Assembly (NCBI GenBank): GCA_001899305.1
Contig: MKWL01000002.1
Coordinates: 62,001 to 126,000 of the forward strand
Reading direction: 5' to 3'
Length of the DNA stretch: 64,000 nucleotides
Source of the DNA: Thiobacillus sp. 0-1251
GTDB lineage: Bacteria; Pseudomonadota; Gammaproteobacteria; Burkholderiales; Thiobacillaceae
Shown: piece by piece, positions 11,016-18,891 of the stretch
How positions within the stretch are numbered: the stretch's first letter is position 1
Layout of the letters: each line of letters starts with the position of its first letter
The notes under the pieces: model-generated
Database searches by the model: none
What the model saw: only the letters and a program-made list of their open reading frames with translations
What the model was told of the DNA's origin: nothing
Translations under genes and position numbers: made by a program

Positions 11016-12687
11016 AACTGGCCTTCAGATGGAAACGCCCGTGACGGGCCGAGGTGTAGGCGCCATCCTGGAAAGGCAGCGCGAAATCCGCATTGACATG
11101 CCAGTATTTCCAGGCGGCCAGGCGTAGACCGACCCCGGCGCTCGACAGGTCGAAGCGGTCGATCTGTCCAGGCAGAGGATCAATGATCCAGACCTTCCCG
11201 GCATCCACGAAAGCGAGCAGGAAGAGCTGGTCGACATCCTTCATATCCACCGCCAGGCGCGGGCTGCGCAACTCCAGCGTGGCGCGTACGCCGTTATCGC
11301 CCAGACGTTCGCCTTCCAGGTAGCCACGCACGTTCTGCGCGCCGCCGATGGTGAATTGTTCATTGCCGATAAGCGGACCGCTGGCCAGCTGGAAATCCAT
11401 CCGGCCATACAGGCTGAAATCGGCGCCCAGTTTCTGGGTCCGCATCGCGTCGCCGCGCCAGTAGAAATAATTGGAGCGGGCGTTGTAGCGCCGTTGCTGG
11501 AATTCGTTTTCGTTGTCGCGCAGGCCGCGTAACGAGAAATTCGCTCCCAGATCCACCTGGGTCACGCCGGATTCCCCGGCGAATGTCCCGCTGTATTGAG
11601 CGACCACAGGCAGATACGTCACCGGCGTGCTGAAGCGGTCGGTACTGCCGACGATGCTCTCCAGGGAATGCTTGTAGTCCATTCCCAGGGTCAAGCTGTG
11701 AAACAGGCCTGGCTTGCCCGGCAGGGAATGGATCCAGCGCGCACCCATGATGTCGCCATTGCCCACCACGCCATAGTCGCCGAGCGTGCTCACATTGCTG
11801 CGGGACCGGATGGCATACAGCGCATAGGTGTTACCCGTTGACCCGGGCATGACATACGTGCCGGACCATGCGTTGCTCTGGTTGGGATTGGACGGCGTCG
11901 CCTGGTACTGGAGAGAAACGCTATGGCCCCGTTGCCACAGATTGTCGAAGCGCAACATGCCATTGACCCGGGCGTGTTCGGTATTGGCACTGTAGTAGTT
12001 GTTGGCTTCCAGGCTGCCATGCAGGGGCAGCTCATCCTCCACCTTCAGCTCCACTTCCACCTTGCCGGGCGTCCTGCCCGCTCGCAGTACCGGCGTCACC
12101 TTCCGGTCGCGTGCCGCGGCCAGGCTGGCCAGCTGCTTCTGCACATCGGGGAAATACGGCACGCTGCCCTCCGCCAACGTAGGGACGTGCGCCTTGATCT
12201 CTCCCAACGAGTAATATTTCGCGCCGCTTACCCGCAAGCGCTCCACGCTGCCCTCGGTCACCCTGAGACGCACCGTGTTCCCATCCACTTTCTGTTCCGG
12301 AATATCCACGAACACCGTCGGGTACCCGCCATCCCGATAGGCCCGTTCCAGGCTTTCCCGGGCGGACTGCACATCGGCAATGGTCCGATTCTCGCCAAGA
12401 TAGGGGTACACCGCCTGTTCGATGGCAATAGTCGATAACAGGGTATTGCCTTCCACGGCGTACTCGAAAATATTGAAATGGTTTTCCTGCCCCGTAGCAG
12501 GCACAGCTTCGGCTGGCGTCTTCCCTGCGCCTTCCTCGGCGCTGGCGGTCAGTGCCGCCGACAGACCCAGGAACACCATCAGGCAACAAACCCACGGCCA
12601 CTTCATCCACATGCGGATCCAGTCGGCGATCCTCTTGGATGCATTCAGTTTCGTCACGTCTCTCGACCGTTCATTGCAGACATTCAT
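11005..12687 (-). CDS. TpsB outer-membrane transporter (ShlB/FhaC/HecB family)
   Basis: Omp85-superfamily transporter that recognises the TPS domain and secretes the TpsA encoded immediately downstream. The N-terminal hydrophobic stretch WVCCLMVFLGLSAALTASA is the signal peptide. Two POTRA-type domains follow (about 75-210), with FNIFEYAVEGNTLL, LERAYRDGGYPTVFVDIP and LRVTEGSVERLRVSG. The rest is a 16-strand-type barrel with NVRGYLEGERLGDNG (the VRGY motif of strand/loop L6) and ends in a terminal Phe (KASYEF), the outer-membrane sorting signature. Length of about 540-560 is normal. The start is uncertain: the ATG at 12687 has no Shine-Dalgarno, while an in-frame GTG at 12657 has GAGAG just upstream, and ATGs at 12612 and 12606 would give a shorter signal peptide. 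It forms an operon with tpsA (11-bp overlap). Confidence 0.93.
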   Translation of the reverse strand: MNVCNERSRDVTKLNASKRIADWIRMWMKWPWVCCLMVFLGLSAALTASAEEGAGKTPAEAVPATGQENHFNIFEYAVEGNTLLSTIAIEQAVYPYLGENRTIADVQSARESLERAYRDGGYPTVFVDIPEQKVDGNTVRLRVTEGSVERLRVSGAKYYSLGEIKAHVPTLAEGSVPYFPDVQKQLASLAAARDRKVTPVLRAGRTPGKVEVELKVEDELPLHGSLEANNYYSANTEHARVNGMLRFDNLWQRGHSVSLQYQATPSNPNQSNAWSGTYVMPGSTGNTYALYAIRSRSNVSTLGDYGVVGNGDIMGARWIHSLPGKPGLFHSLTLGMDYKHSLESIVGSTDRFSTPVTYLPVVAQYSGTFAGESGVTQVDLGANFSLRGLRDNENEFQQRRYNARSNYFYWRGDAMRTQKLGADFSLYGRMDFQLASGPLIGNEQFTIGGAQNVRGYLEGERLGDNGVRATLELRSPRLAVDMKDVDQLFLLAFVDAGKVWIIDPLPGQIDRFDLSSAGVGLRLAAWKYWHVNADFALPFQDGAYTSARHGRFHLKASYEF

Positions 12688-12791
12688 ATGGTCACAGCCA
12701 ATTCATCCACAGTCATTCGATTCCGGAAGCTCTTTTCAGGAATCGCATCCGCATCGACAACACCCAATAAAAAATCAGACTCAAGCAAGCC

Positions 12792-12820
12792 AAAAAGCGC
12801 CCACCTTGCGGTGGACGCTT
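12792..12820 (-). terminator. Intrinsic terminator of the PstS-like gene
   Basis: On the minus strand the stem AAGCG-t-CCACC, loop GCAA and return arm GGTGG-g-CGCTT is followed at once by a run of T (plus-strand A run at 12792-12796). Stem, tetraloop and U-tract fit a Rho-independent terminator. It separates the PstS-like/PEP-CTERM genes from the tps operon. Confidence 0.8.
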
Positions 12821-12823
12821 CCC

Positions 12824-12860
12824 GTGGTCCGGGATGAGCATTGCGCCCATCCCGAACCAC
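12824..12860 (-). repeat. Second hairpin behind the PstS-like gene
   Basis: Arms 12824-12836 and 12848-12860 pair over 13 bases with one mismatch (GTGGT-n-CGGGATG against CATCCCG-n-ACCAC), around an 11-base loop. There is no U-tract. It may protect the mRNA 3' end or act together with the terminator just downstream. Confidence 0.6.
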
Positions 12861-12887
12861 GTTTCCAGGTCAGGACGTCAACCCGGA

Positions 12888-14144
12888 TCAGTAGAACAGC
12901 TGCAGCGGCTGGCAGGTGTTCGGGCCGGATACCGCAGCACGCGTACCCTTCAGCGTGATGGCGGCATAGGCCGGGTCATAGTTGAAGGGTGTGGCTGCCA
13001 CACCCGGGAGGATCGACAGAACGGCCGGATCGGAAGACACGGTACGGAAGGTATTCAGAACATCCCCCACGGCGGTGCCGTTGGTGCTGCTACGCCACTG
13101 CATCGATTGCTCGACGAAGAACTGATAGTCGCCGCTCACCGCATTGGCGATGGTGGGCGCCACGCCGTCGATGGCAACGAACTTCCAGTTGTCGCTGCCG
13201 CTCGGGGTGTTCTCCAGGGAGACCAGACCGAGACCCATCTGACCTTTGGCATACACGCTGTTCAGGCCGGCTTTGACGCCACCTGTGCCGCTGTTTTCAA
13301 CCACGGTATAGGTCGAGAAATTGACCGGATCGCCCTGGGCAGGCTGAGGCGGCAAACCAGCGGTCGAACAAGGCGCATTCAGGAAGAAAGCGTTTGCTGC
13401 GGACTTGGTACCGGAACCAGCCGCACGGGTTTCCAGAGTGATGGGGCCGGACAGGCTGGCATTCACCTGGCTCCAGTCGGTGTAGGTACCCGTCATGATG
13501 GACTGAACGGCTGCCTTGCTGATCGTGGTGTAGGGATAGTTGTTGGTCACGGCGACGCCCATGACCACACCATTCTGGCTGGCCACATCCAGAACCGCCA
13601 GTTCGGCTGCGCTCAGGGCCGTTTCGCCGGCAGGCAGGTTGGGGCCGCGGAACATGCCGGGCTCGACGTCGGATACACCACCATCGGACACTTGCAGCTC
13701 AGTGCCGGCACAGTAATAGCTGGGGCTGGGGAACGTGTTACCCGAGCTGGTACAGCTGCCGTCAACCTTCATGGCATCGATGGCCTGGGCACGGGCAACC
13801 GGACCCACGCCGTAGAAGGAGCCGCCTACAGCACGATCCATGATCAGGACTTTTTTGCCGCCGATGGAAGCCGGGATGGCGGTATTCAGCACACCGATGG
13901 GCGTGCCGGTGGGCTTCATCGTGCCGAACACGGCACGGTGGTTTGCACCGGCGGCATCGTTATAGAACACGTCGATGGTGCCGGCGACCATCATGGTCTC
14001 GGCGATTTTCACCAGGGTGCCCTGCTGGGCGGAGGCACCGGAGATGCGCACGACCAGGTCAGGCGTCGTGGTCGGGCTGTGGGCGAAAGCAACGGGAGCG
14101 GCCACCAACGCAGCCAGGGCCAGAGCGATTTTGTTCAGTTTCAT
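12888..14144 (-). CDS. Secreted PstS-like substrate-binding-fold protein
   Basis: A 418-residue protein with a signal peptide (MKLNKIALALAALVAAPVAFA, cut before HS). It looks like a type-2 periplasmic binding fold of the PstS kind. The middle has NYPYTTISKAAVQSIMTGTYTDW, which resembles the PstS 'I+tGk+++W' segment, followed by ITLETRAAGSGTKSAANAFF, which resembles the phosphate-binding R-x(3)-SGT segment. The N-terminal DLVVRISGASAQQGTLVKIAE resembles the first ligand loop (GAtfpa). No pst transporter genes are next to it, so it is more likely a free secreted or surface-associated protein than a phosphate importer subunit. It lies 78 bp after a PEP-CTERM gene in the same direction. Function is not assigned; the fold is moderately sure. 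Confidence 0.75.
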   Translation of the reverse strand: MKLNKIALALAALVAAPVAFAHSPTTTPDLVVRISGASAQQGTLVKIAETMMVAGTIDVFYNDAAGANHRAVFGTMKPTGTPIGVLNTAIPASIGGKKVLIMDRAVGGSFYGVGPVARAQAIDAMKVDGSCTSSGNTFPSPSYYCAGTELQVSDGGVSDVEPGMFRGPNLPAGETALSAAELAVLDVASQNGVVMGVAVTNNYPYTTISKAAVQSIMTGTYTDWSQVNASLSGPITLETRAAGSGTKSAANAFFLNAPCSTAGLPPQPAQGDPVNFSTYTVVENSGTGGVKAGLNSVYAKGQMGLGLVSLENTPSGSDNWKFVAIDGVAPTIANAVSGDYQFFVEQSMQWRSSTNGTAVGDVLNTFRTVSSDPAVLSILPGVAATPFNYDPAYAAITLKGTRAAVSGPNTCQPLQLFY

Positions 14145-14164
14145 GCGTCAATTCCTTTGGATTG

Positions 14165-14189
14165 CATCCCGCTCCAATGGAGCGGGATG
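14165..14189 (-). repeat. Perfect 11-bp hairpin between PEP-CTERM and PstS-like genes
   Basis: CATCCCGCTCC, loop AAT, GGAGCGGGATG. It sits between the stop of the PEP-CTERM gene (14223) and the start of the PstS-like gene (14144). With no T-run it probably acts as a partial terminator or RNA stabiliser that sets different levels of the two proteins. The arm shares CGGGATG with the hairpin at 12824-12860. Confidence 0.6.
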
Positions 14190-14222
14190 ACACGATTGGA
14201 TGAATAATTCAGATGGAAATAA

Positions 14223-14975
14223 TCAGGCAGCCAAGCGGCGACGGGCCATGAAGCCCACCAGACCCAGGCCGGCCAACATCAGAGCGTAGGTATCGGCCTC
14301 GGGCACGGGTGCGGCGGCACCGTAGTTCAGAACGCCAGCACTGCTCAGAGTCCAGACATCGGTGGCAACGGCACCGAATTTGACCCCGTTGACGTTACCC
14401 AAGCCGGAGGCACCGGTAATGGAGAAGAAATTCAGAGAATTACCAACGTTAGTAGAGGCATCCGGCGAAAACTTGGTGCCCCAGTTGCCCGTCATGGTGG
14501 GATCGCCGAAATAACCGGAATCGCCAACGACCTTAACGGCAGAGCCATTAACTGCGTAGTTGGTGCCCGCGATCTGGGCAGAGGTAAAGATAGCGCCGTT
14601 GGCAGACATGGCGCCCGGGCCACCTTTCGGAATCGCGACCGTAGCCGCGTTGTCAGTGGTGAAGACGCGGGACGTGGTTAGACCATTGCCGCTCTCAGCA
14701 CCCACCATCCACAGCCAGTTGGCAGAGTTGGTACCGGCGGTGAAGGTCGTCCAGTTGGCATCGCTGCCGAAGTTGTAATTGTAGTTGACGCCCGTGCCGA
14801 CGAAGTCGTTCATGTACACGCCGGTGTCAAAGGAGAAGGATTTCTGCGCCACGGTGTCGTACACGGCAAACCAGATTTCGCCGTTGCCGTTCAAGCCCGG
14901 ATCGATGGCAGCGTTGGCGGAACCAGCGGCGGCCAGCAGCGCGGCAGCGACCAGTGCATTGAGTTTGAAGTTCAT
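14223..14975 (-). CDS. PEP-CTERM sorting-domain protein
   Basis: A 250-residue exported protein. Residues 1-22 are a signal peptide (LVAAALLAAAGSANA, cut before AI). The body is rich in G, N, T, S and A with no recognised catalytic motif. The last 27 residues are a textbook PEP-CTERM signal: VPEADTY, a hydrophobic helix (ALMLAGLGLVGFM) and ARRR. Such proteins are cut and attached by an exosortase (XrtA/XrtB), usually alongside an exopolysaccharide locus; no exosortase gene is in this window. AGGAG lies about ten bases before the ATG. The neighbouring EpsA-like regulator is an obvious candidate to control it. Confidence 0.9.
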   Translation of the reverse strand: MNFKLNALVAAALLAAAGSANAAIDPGLNGNGEIWFAVYDTVAQKSFSFDTGVYMNDFVGTGVNYNYNFGSDANWTTFTAGTNSANWLWMVGAESGNGLTTSRVFTTDNAATVAIPKGGPGAMSANGAIFTSAQIAGTNYAVNGSAVKVVGDSGYFGDPTMTGNWGTKFSPDASTNVGNSLNFFSITGASGLGNVNGVKFGAVATDVWTLSSAGVLNYGAAAPVPEADTYALMLAGLGLVGFMARRRLAA

Positions 14976-15192
14976 CAGTAGTGCTCCTATTTAATAAACC
15001 AGAAAGTTGTGATGCTTTCCGCCCCCCTGTGGGGCAGGCCTGGCGGACTACGCGTCAGACCAACCGGAAATGGAGCCCGCATGGCTGCGGACAGGGCTAC
15101 TTTAGTGAGAACGGATGACACGCGATGGGGACACCCGGGCCTGAAAATTGAGCCGGTTGGCTCATGTGCAAACAGGCTGACGAATGGCCTGG
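14976..15192 (-). other. Leader region of the PEP-CTERM gene
   Basis: This 217-bp gap lies between epsA (stop 15193) and the PEP-CTERM gene. It holds the candidate epsA terminator at 15144-15164, and the promoter and leader of the PEP-CTERM gene. I looked for a sigma-54 element (TGGCAC...TTGC), common before PEP-CTERM genes, and did not find one. Confidence 0.5.
15144..15164 (-). terminator. Candidate terminator of the EpsA-like gene
   Basis: On the minus strand TGAGCC-AACC-GGCTCA is followed by ATTTTC. The six-pair stem, four-base loop and short T-run give a weak to moderate Rho-independent terminator 29 bp after the stop. Confidence 0.5.
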
Positions 15193-15972
15193 CTATTGCA
15201 TATCGCCACGCGAACCATGCGCATGCAGCAATCCCAGCGCAATGGCCTTGGCGACCGCCTGGCCACGGGTGCGGACGACCAGTTTTTTCATCGCGTGGCG
15301 CAGGTGGTTTTTGACGGTGAGCATGGACAGGCCGAGGATGTCGGCGATTTCGTCGTTGGTCTTGCCGTCGCGTACCCAGGTCAGCACCTCGACCTCGCGC
15401 ACGGTGATGAGTCCGGCAGGCCGTCGGCTGAGCGTGCCGGTGCGCGATTCGTGGGACAACATGCGGGCCAGGGTGGCGAGCAGGTGCGGCAGCAGGATGT
15501 CGAGATACAGTTCGAGCCGGTCGTCGAACGGCATCCGCACGCGCGAGAAACTGGCGTAGCCCTTGATCTGGCCGTTGGTCCAGCCCATGCCGTGGAAGGC
15601 GACATTCTTCAGTTCGAGATCGGTCAGGCGGGCCGTCCAGTTGCCGCTGCCTTCATGCTGCCCGGCGATCAGGCGCGGTTCGCCGCAGGCCTGCCATTCC
15701 TGTGCCAGCTGGTTGATCAGGCCGTCTCCGGGATGGATGACGCGATGATAGTGGTCGTCCTTGAAGTAGCGGCAGGCGGTGAAGCGCTGGTGCAGCAGGT
15801 AGCCGCTTTCGTCCGCCACGCCGCACAGCAGGATTTCGTGCGGGATGAGCGACTGCACTGGGCCATGGATCCAGCTGAAAAAATGATGGCGCAACGTGAC
15901 CCGCCGCGAGGCGAGCAGGATGCGCGCCAGATGGCCGCACTCTTCGTCGGTCAGTTCGTTGGTATTGTGCAT
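15193..15972 (-). CDS. epsA: EpsA-like LuxR-family transcriptional regulator
   Basis: A 259-residue regulator. Residues about 185-250 form a LuxR/GerE helix-turn-helix (LITVREVEVLTWVRDGKTNDEIADILGLS split over the motif, then TVKNHLRHAMKKL). The N-terminal part (RHHFFSWIHGPVQSLIPHEILLCG) matches the family of EpsA regulators found beside exosortase and exopolysaccharide loci in methylotrophic and other betaproteobacteria. The ATG at 15972 was chosen because AGGGGAG lies six bases upstream; a longer open frame continues to 16533 but has no such site. The gene is divergent from the EAL-GGDEF gene (169-bp gap) and upstream of a PEP-CTERM gene, consistent with control of surface-matrix genes. Regulator class is firm; the EpsA name rests on the N-terminal pattern. 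Confidence 0.82.
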   Translation of the reverse strand: MHNTNELTDEECGHLARILLASRRVTLRHHFFSWIHGPVQSLIPHEILLCGVADESGYLLHQRFTACRYFKDDHYHRVIHPGDGLINQLAQEWQACGEPRLIAGQHEGSGNWTARLTDLELKNVAFHGMGWTNGQIKGYASFSRVRMPFDDRLELYLDILLPHLLATLARMLSHESRTGTLSRRPAGLITVREVEVLTWVRDGKTNDEIADILGLSMLTVKNHLRHAMKKLVVRTRGQAVAKAIALGLLHAHGSRGDMQ

Positions 15973-16141
15973 GGACTCCCCTATTGCGAGCAGAGCATAG
16001 GCACACGCGATGACAAGGACATGAAGTTTTTTTGACGCCAGGAACCTTACGTCGCCTCGCGCAGTCTTGCGCCTCCCCTGCGACCACAGCTTCACACGCC
16101 CGTAACGCAGGCCACCTATCGTCGAGGGCCGACTTCCCCTC

Positions 16142-17995
16142 ATGTCTCCCTCTATGAGCCACGACGAATTACGCGTGCATCTGGACCACATCCTGGACAA
16201 GGCACGCCTGTTGACCCTGCTGCAACCGGTGCTCGACCTCGCCAACGGACGCGTGATGGGATACGAAGCCCTGTCGCGGGGGCCGTCGAACAGCCCGCTG
16301 CATGCGCCGCAAGCGATGTTCCGCGTGGCCGAACAGCATGGCCTGCTGACCGCGCTGGACTGGGCCTGCATCCATATGTCCCTCAAGACGTTTGCGCAAT
16401 TGAAGCTGCCGGGACGATTGTTCGTGAACCTGTCGCCCGGTAGCCTGCTGGATGCGACCTTCGCACCGGAATCGGTGCTGGCGGCGTTGTCGAATGTCGG
16501 CCTGTCCAGCAGCCAGGTGGTGATCGAAATCACCGAGAATGCGACCGCGCTGGATTACGCCTTTCTGCGCAAAGCGGTCGCCGGCTTGCGCGCGATCGGC
16601 ATCGAGGTGGCCATGGACGACCTCGGCGAAGGCTTTTCCAGCCTGCGGCTGTGGTCCGAACTGAAGCCTGCCTTCGTCAAGATCGACAAGCATTTCATCG
16701 CCGGGATCCACCAGGACCCCCACAAGATCCAGTTCGTGCGATCGATCCGGATGCTGGCCGAAGGCGCGCATTCCTGCGTGATTGCCGAGGGCGTGGAAAG
16801 TCCGTCCGAACTGGCCGTATTGAAGGATCTCGGCATCCGCTACGCCCAGGGCTACCTGATCGGACGCCCTTCTCCGGTACCGATCCGGTTGTTGTCACGC
16901 GAGGTGGAAGCCTGCCTGCAATCCGGCATCGTCAGCGTCTTTCCCATGCTCCAGGCGCGCGACGGGCTGCACGTATCGGCCGACCGGCTCGTGGTTTCCG
17001 CTCCGTCCGTCAGTCCCAAAACATCCAGCGAAGACGTACTCGAGCTGATGATGCAATACCCCGAACTGCATGCGGTGGCCGTGGTGGACGAGGAGATACC
17101 CGTCGGCATCATTCACCGCCCCGCTCTGCTCGACCGCTTCATCGGCCTTTACGGCCGCGAGCTCCATGGCCGCAAACCGTGCCGCGACATGATGGACACC
17201 GACCCGCTCATCGTCGACAAGGCCACACGCATGACCGAACTGTCCGAACTGGTCGTCAAGAAAGGCAAGGCCGCCTTTACCCAGGGCTTCATCATCACGA
17301 CCGAGGGACGCTACCTGGGACTGGGATCCGGCTTCGATCTGATGCGCGAAGTCACCGAAATGCAGATTGTGGCCGCGCGTTATGCCAACCCGCTCTCCGG
17401 GTTGCCTGGCAACGTGCCGATCCAGGAACATCTCGAGCGACTGCTCGTCAACGAACAGACTTTCGTCACGGCCTATTTCGATCTCGACCAGTTCAAGCCC
17501 TACAACGACGTCTATGGTTTCCGCCGCGGGGACGACATCATCCAGTTGCTGGCACGCATCCTGCGCGACAGTTGCAACCCCGAACTCGATTTCGTCGGCC
17601 ACATCGGAGGTGACGATTTTGTCGTGCTGTTCCAGAGCCTCGACTGGGAAATACGCTGCCATGGCATGTTGGCTCGCTTCGATCGCGAATGCCGGGCCCT
17701 GTTCAATCCCGAGCATGTGGAGGCAGGTGGCTACCGCAGCGAAGACCGGCGCGGCGTCATGGCTTTTCATGCCCTGGTGACCCTGTCCATCGGCGCCGTG
17801 CTGGTCGATCCGAGCAATTACCACCATTATCAGGAAGTGGCGCGTGCCGCCTCCGAAGCCAAGCGCATGGCCAAGCGCATTGACGGCAGCAGCCTGTTCA
17901 TCGATCAGCGTCGCATGCCCTTCGGCCGGCGGCTGGTGACGCAAACGCCTGCTGCCGGAACCAGCACGGCATCGGAAGAGTTGACGTCCGCCTGA
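16142..17995 (+). CDS. EAL-CBS-GGDEF cyclic-di-GMP protein
   Basis: A 617-residue cytosolic protein (an alternative start at codon 5 is possible) in the order EAL (about 15-255), paired CBS domains (about 260-400) and GGDEF (about 415-595). The EAL signature starts at residue 42 (YEALSRGP), and the other metal and catalytic residues are present: FVNLSP, EITEN, MDDLGEGFSSL, VKIDK, AEGVE and AQGYLIGRP. So phosphodiesterase activity is plausible. The GGDEF site is GGDDF at 489-493, one conservative change from consensus, so cyclase activity is less sure. CBS domains usually bind adenine nucleotides and could gate the two activities. Located beside the EpsA-like regulator, it may link c-di-GMP level to surface-polymer genes. 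Confidence 0.9.
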   Translation: MSPSMSHDELRVHLDHILDKARLLTLLQPVLDLANGRVMGYEALSRGPSNSPLHAPQAMFRVAEQHGLLTALDWACIHMSLKTFAQLKLPGRLFVNLSPGSLLDATFAPESVLAALSNVGLSSSQVVIEITENATALDYAFLRKAVAGLRAIGIEVAMDDLGEGFSSLRLWSELKPAFVKIDKHFIAGIHQDPHKIQFVRSIRMLAEGAHSCVIAEGVESPSELAVLKDLGIRYAQGYLIGRPSPVPIRLLSREVEACLQSGIVSVFPMLQARDGLHVSADRLVVSAPSVSPKTSSEDVLELMMQYPELHAVAVVDEEIPVGIIHRPALLDRFIGLYGRELHGRKPCRDMMDTDPLIVDKATRMTELSELVVKKGKAAFTQGFIITTEGRYLGLGSGFDLMREVTEMQIVAARYANPLSGLPGNVPIQEHLERLLVNEQTFVTAYFDLDQFKPYNDVYGFRRGDDIIQLLARILRDSCNPELDFVGHIGGDDFVVLFQSLDWEIRCHGMLARFDRECRALFNPEHVEAGGYRSEDRRGVMAFHALVTLSIGAVLVDPSNYHHYQEVARAASEAKRMAKRIDGSSLFIDQRRMPFGRRLVTQTPAAGTSTASEELTSA

Positions 17996-18018
17996 GCCGG
18001 GAACGACGGCCATCCTTC

Positions 18019-18044
18019 AAAAAAATGCGGGCCATCAGGCCCGC
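18019..18044 (-). terminator. Intrinsic terminator of the second PEP-CTERM gene
   Basis: On the minus strand GCGGGCC-TGAT-GGCCCGC is followed by AT and then seven T (plus-strand A run 18019-18025). A strong Rho-independent terminator. It lies between the convergent EAL-GGDEF and PEP-CTERM genes. Confidence 0.85.
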
Positions 18045-18119
18045 CAGGTACTACAGGAGAACATTGGGAACACCCGGTTGGAGGAAGATAAACAGGGGGT
18101 CTCCGGCCACGACGGCACG

Positions 18120-18671
18120 CTATCCGGGTCGATGCTTGGTGCGCTCCACCATCATGCCGATCAGACCCAGTCCCGCCAGCAGCGTCATCCACGCCTTGGG
18201 CTCCGGTACGGGCGCAACGCTCAGGGCACCCGCATAGATGCCCCCAGCAGTGCCGGCCGTGGTGCCGGTCACGACGAACTGATAGAAGCCGGGCGCCCCG
18301 ATTGCAGAAGGCGACAGGATGGCGCCGAGATCCAGCGCGCCGCTGGAATCGAACGTGCTGTCGGTTCCATAAATCGTACCGTTCATGTCCTGCAAGGTGA
18401 TCGCGAAATTGCTGATATCGTAAACGGGCGCGCTGCCAGACCCGAATTGCAGCTTCACCTTCACGCTCGTGGCGATGGCTTCCGACGTGAAGGAACCGAT
18501 ATCGAAGCTGTACACGTCGACGATGGGCGTGCCCAGCCCGGAGACAGTATGGGCGATCGAGACATTTTGTCCGACCAGATCGCCGAGATAGCCCGGGCCG
18601 ACGGTCGATGCAGCGGCCGATCCCATCGACCCCGCCAGCGCAAGCGCCAGCATGAATTGCATGCGTTTCAT
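18120..18671 (-). CDS. Second PEP-CTERM sorting-domain protein
   Basis: A 183-residue exported protein. The signal peptide is MKRMQFMLALALAGSMGSAAA. The body carries VYSFDIGSFTSEAIATSVKV and FAITLQDMNGTIYG, an FxDxF-like beta-rich pattern seen in one class of PEP-CTERM proteins. The C-terminus is PVPEPKAW, a hydrophobic helix (MTLLAGLGLIGMM) and a basic tail (ERTKHR). The ATG at 18671 has GGGGAG six bases upstream; the open frame extends to 18716 but without a ribosome site. It ends with its own strong terminator. It is probably another substrate of the exosortase elsewhere in this genome. Confidence 0.88.
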   Translation of the reverse strand: MKRMQFMLALALAGSMGSAAASTVGPGYLGDLVGQNVSIAHTVSGLGTPIVDVYSFDIGSFTSEAIATSVKVKLQFGSGSAPVYDISNFAITLQDMNGTIYGTDSTFDSSGALDLGAILSPSAIGAPGFYQFVVTGTTAGTAGGIYAGALSVAPVPEPKAWMTLLAGLGLIGMMVERTKHRPG

Positions 18672-18711
18672 GAAAACTCCCCAATCGCGAAAATAATGCG
18701 GCTTTCCAACC

Positions 18712-18733
18712 TGCATGCAGTTTCACGCATGCA
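18712..18733. promoter_or_regulatory. Dyad in divergent promoter region
   Basis: TGCATGC, an 8-base spacer, then GCATGCA. It lies about 40 bp before the PEP-CTERM start and in the divergent region shared with the small acidic gene at 18892. Its spacing suits a dimeric regulator, but which one is unknown. Confidence 0.35.
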
Positions 18734-18891
18734 TGTTGCAGGCGCAGACGTCCGCGTTGCTTCCGGCATGGCACGTTCGGGCCAATGGCATCCGCTCCCG
18801 GGGATTCGGACCATCGGGCCACGCATCGACTGTCATCAAGGGATCACCTTGCCGGGCAAGGATGGGCATTCCGGACAACAAGGAGAGTGCC

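Larger units (their letters stand above)
12688..12887. other. Intergenic region: end of PstS-like gene, start of tps operon
   Basis: This 200-bp stretch contains two hairpins behind the PstS-like gene, listed separately, and an AT-richer segment at about 12690-12795 that must hold the promoter of the tpsB-tpsA operon. I could not pick out a clean -35/-10 pair. Confidence 0.5.

Noticed and set aside
12834-14207. Long plus-strand open frame of 457 codons opposite the PstS-like gene
   Set aside because: It is the antisense of a gene with clear signal peptide and ribosome context. Its protein is rich in G, H and R with no domain, typical of a GC-rich shadow frame.
18760-18785. TGGCACG at about 18773 as the -24 element of a sigma-54 promoter
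   Set aside because: The bases at the -12 position read GGCC instead of TTGC, and the strand is wrong for the PEP-CTERM gene.
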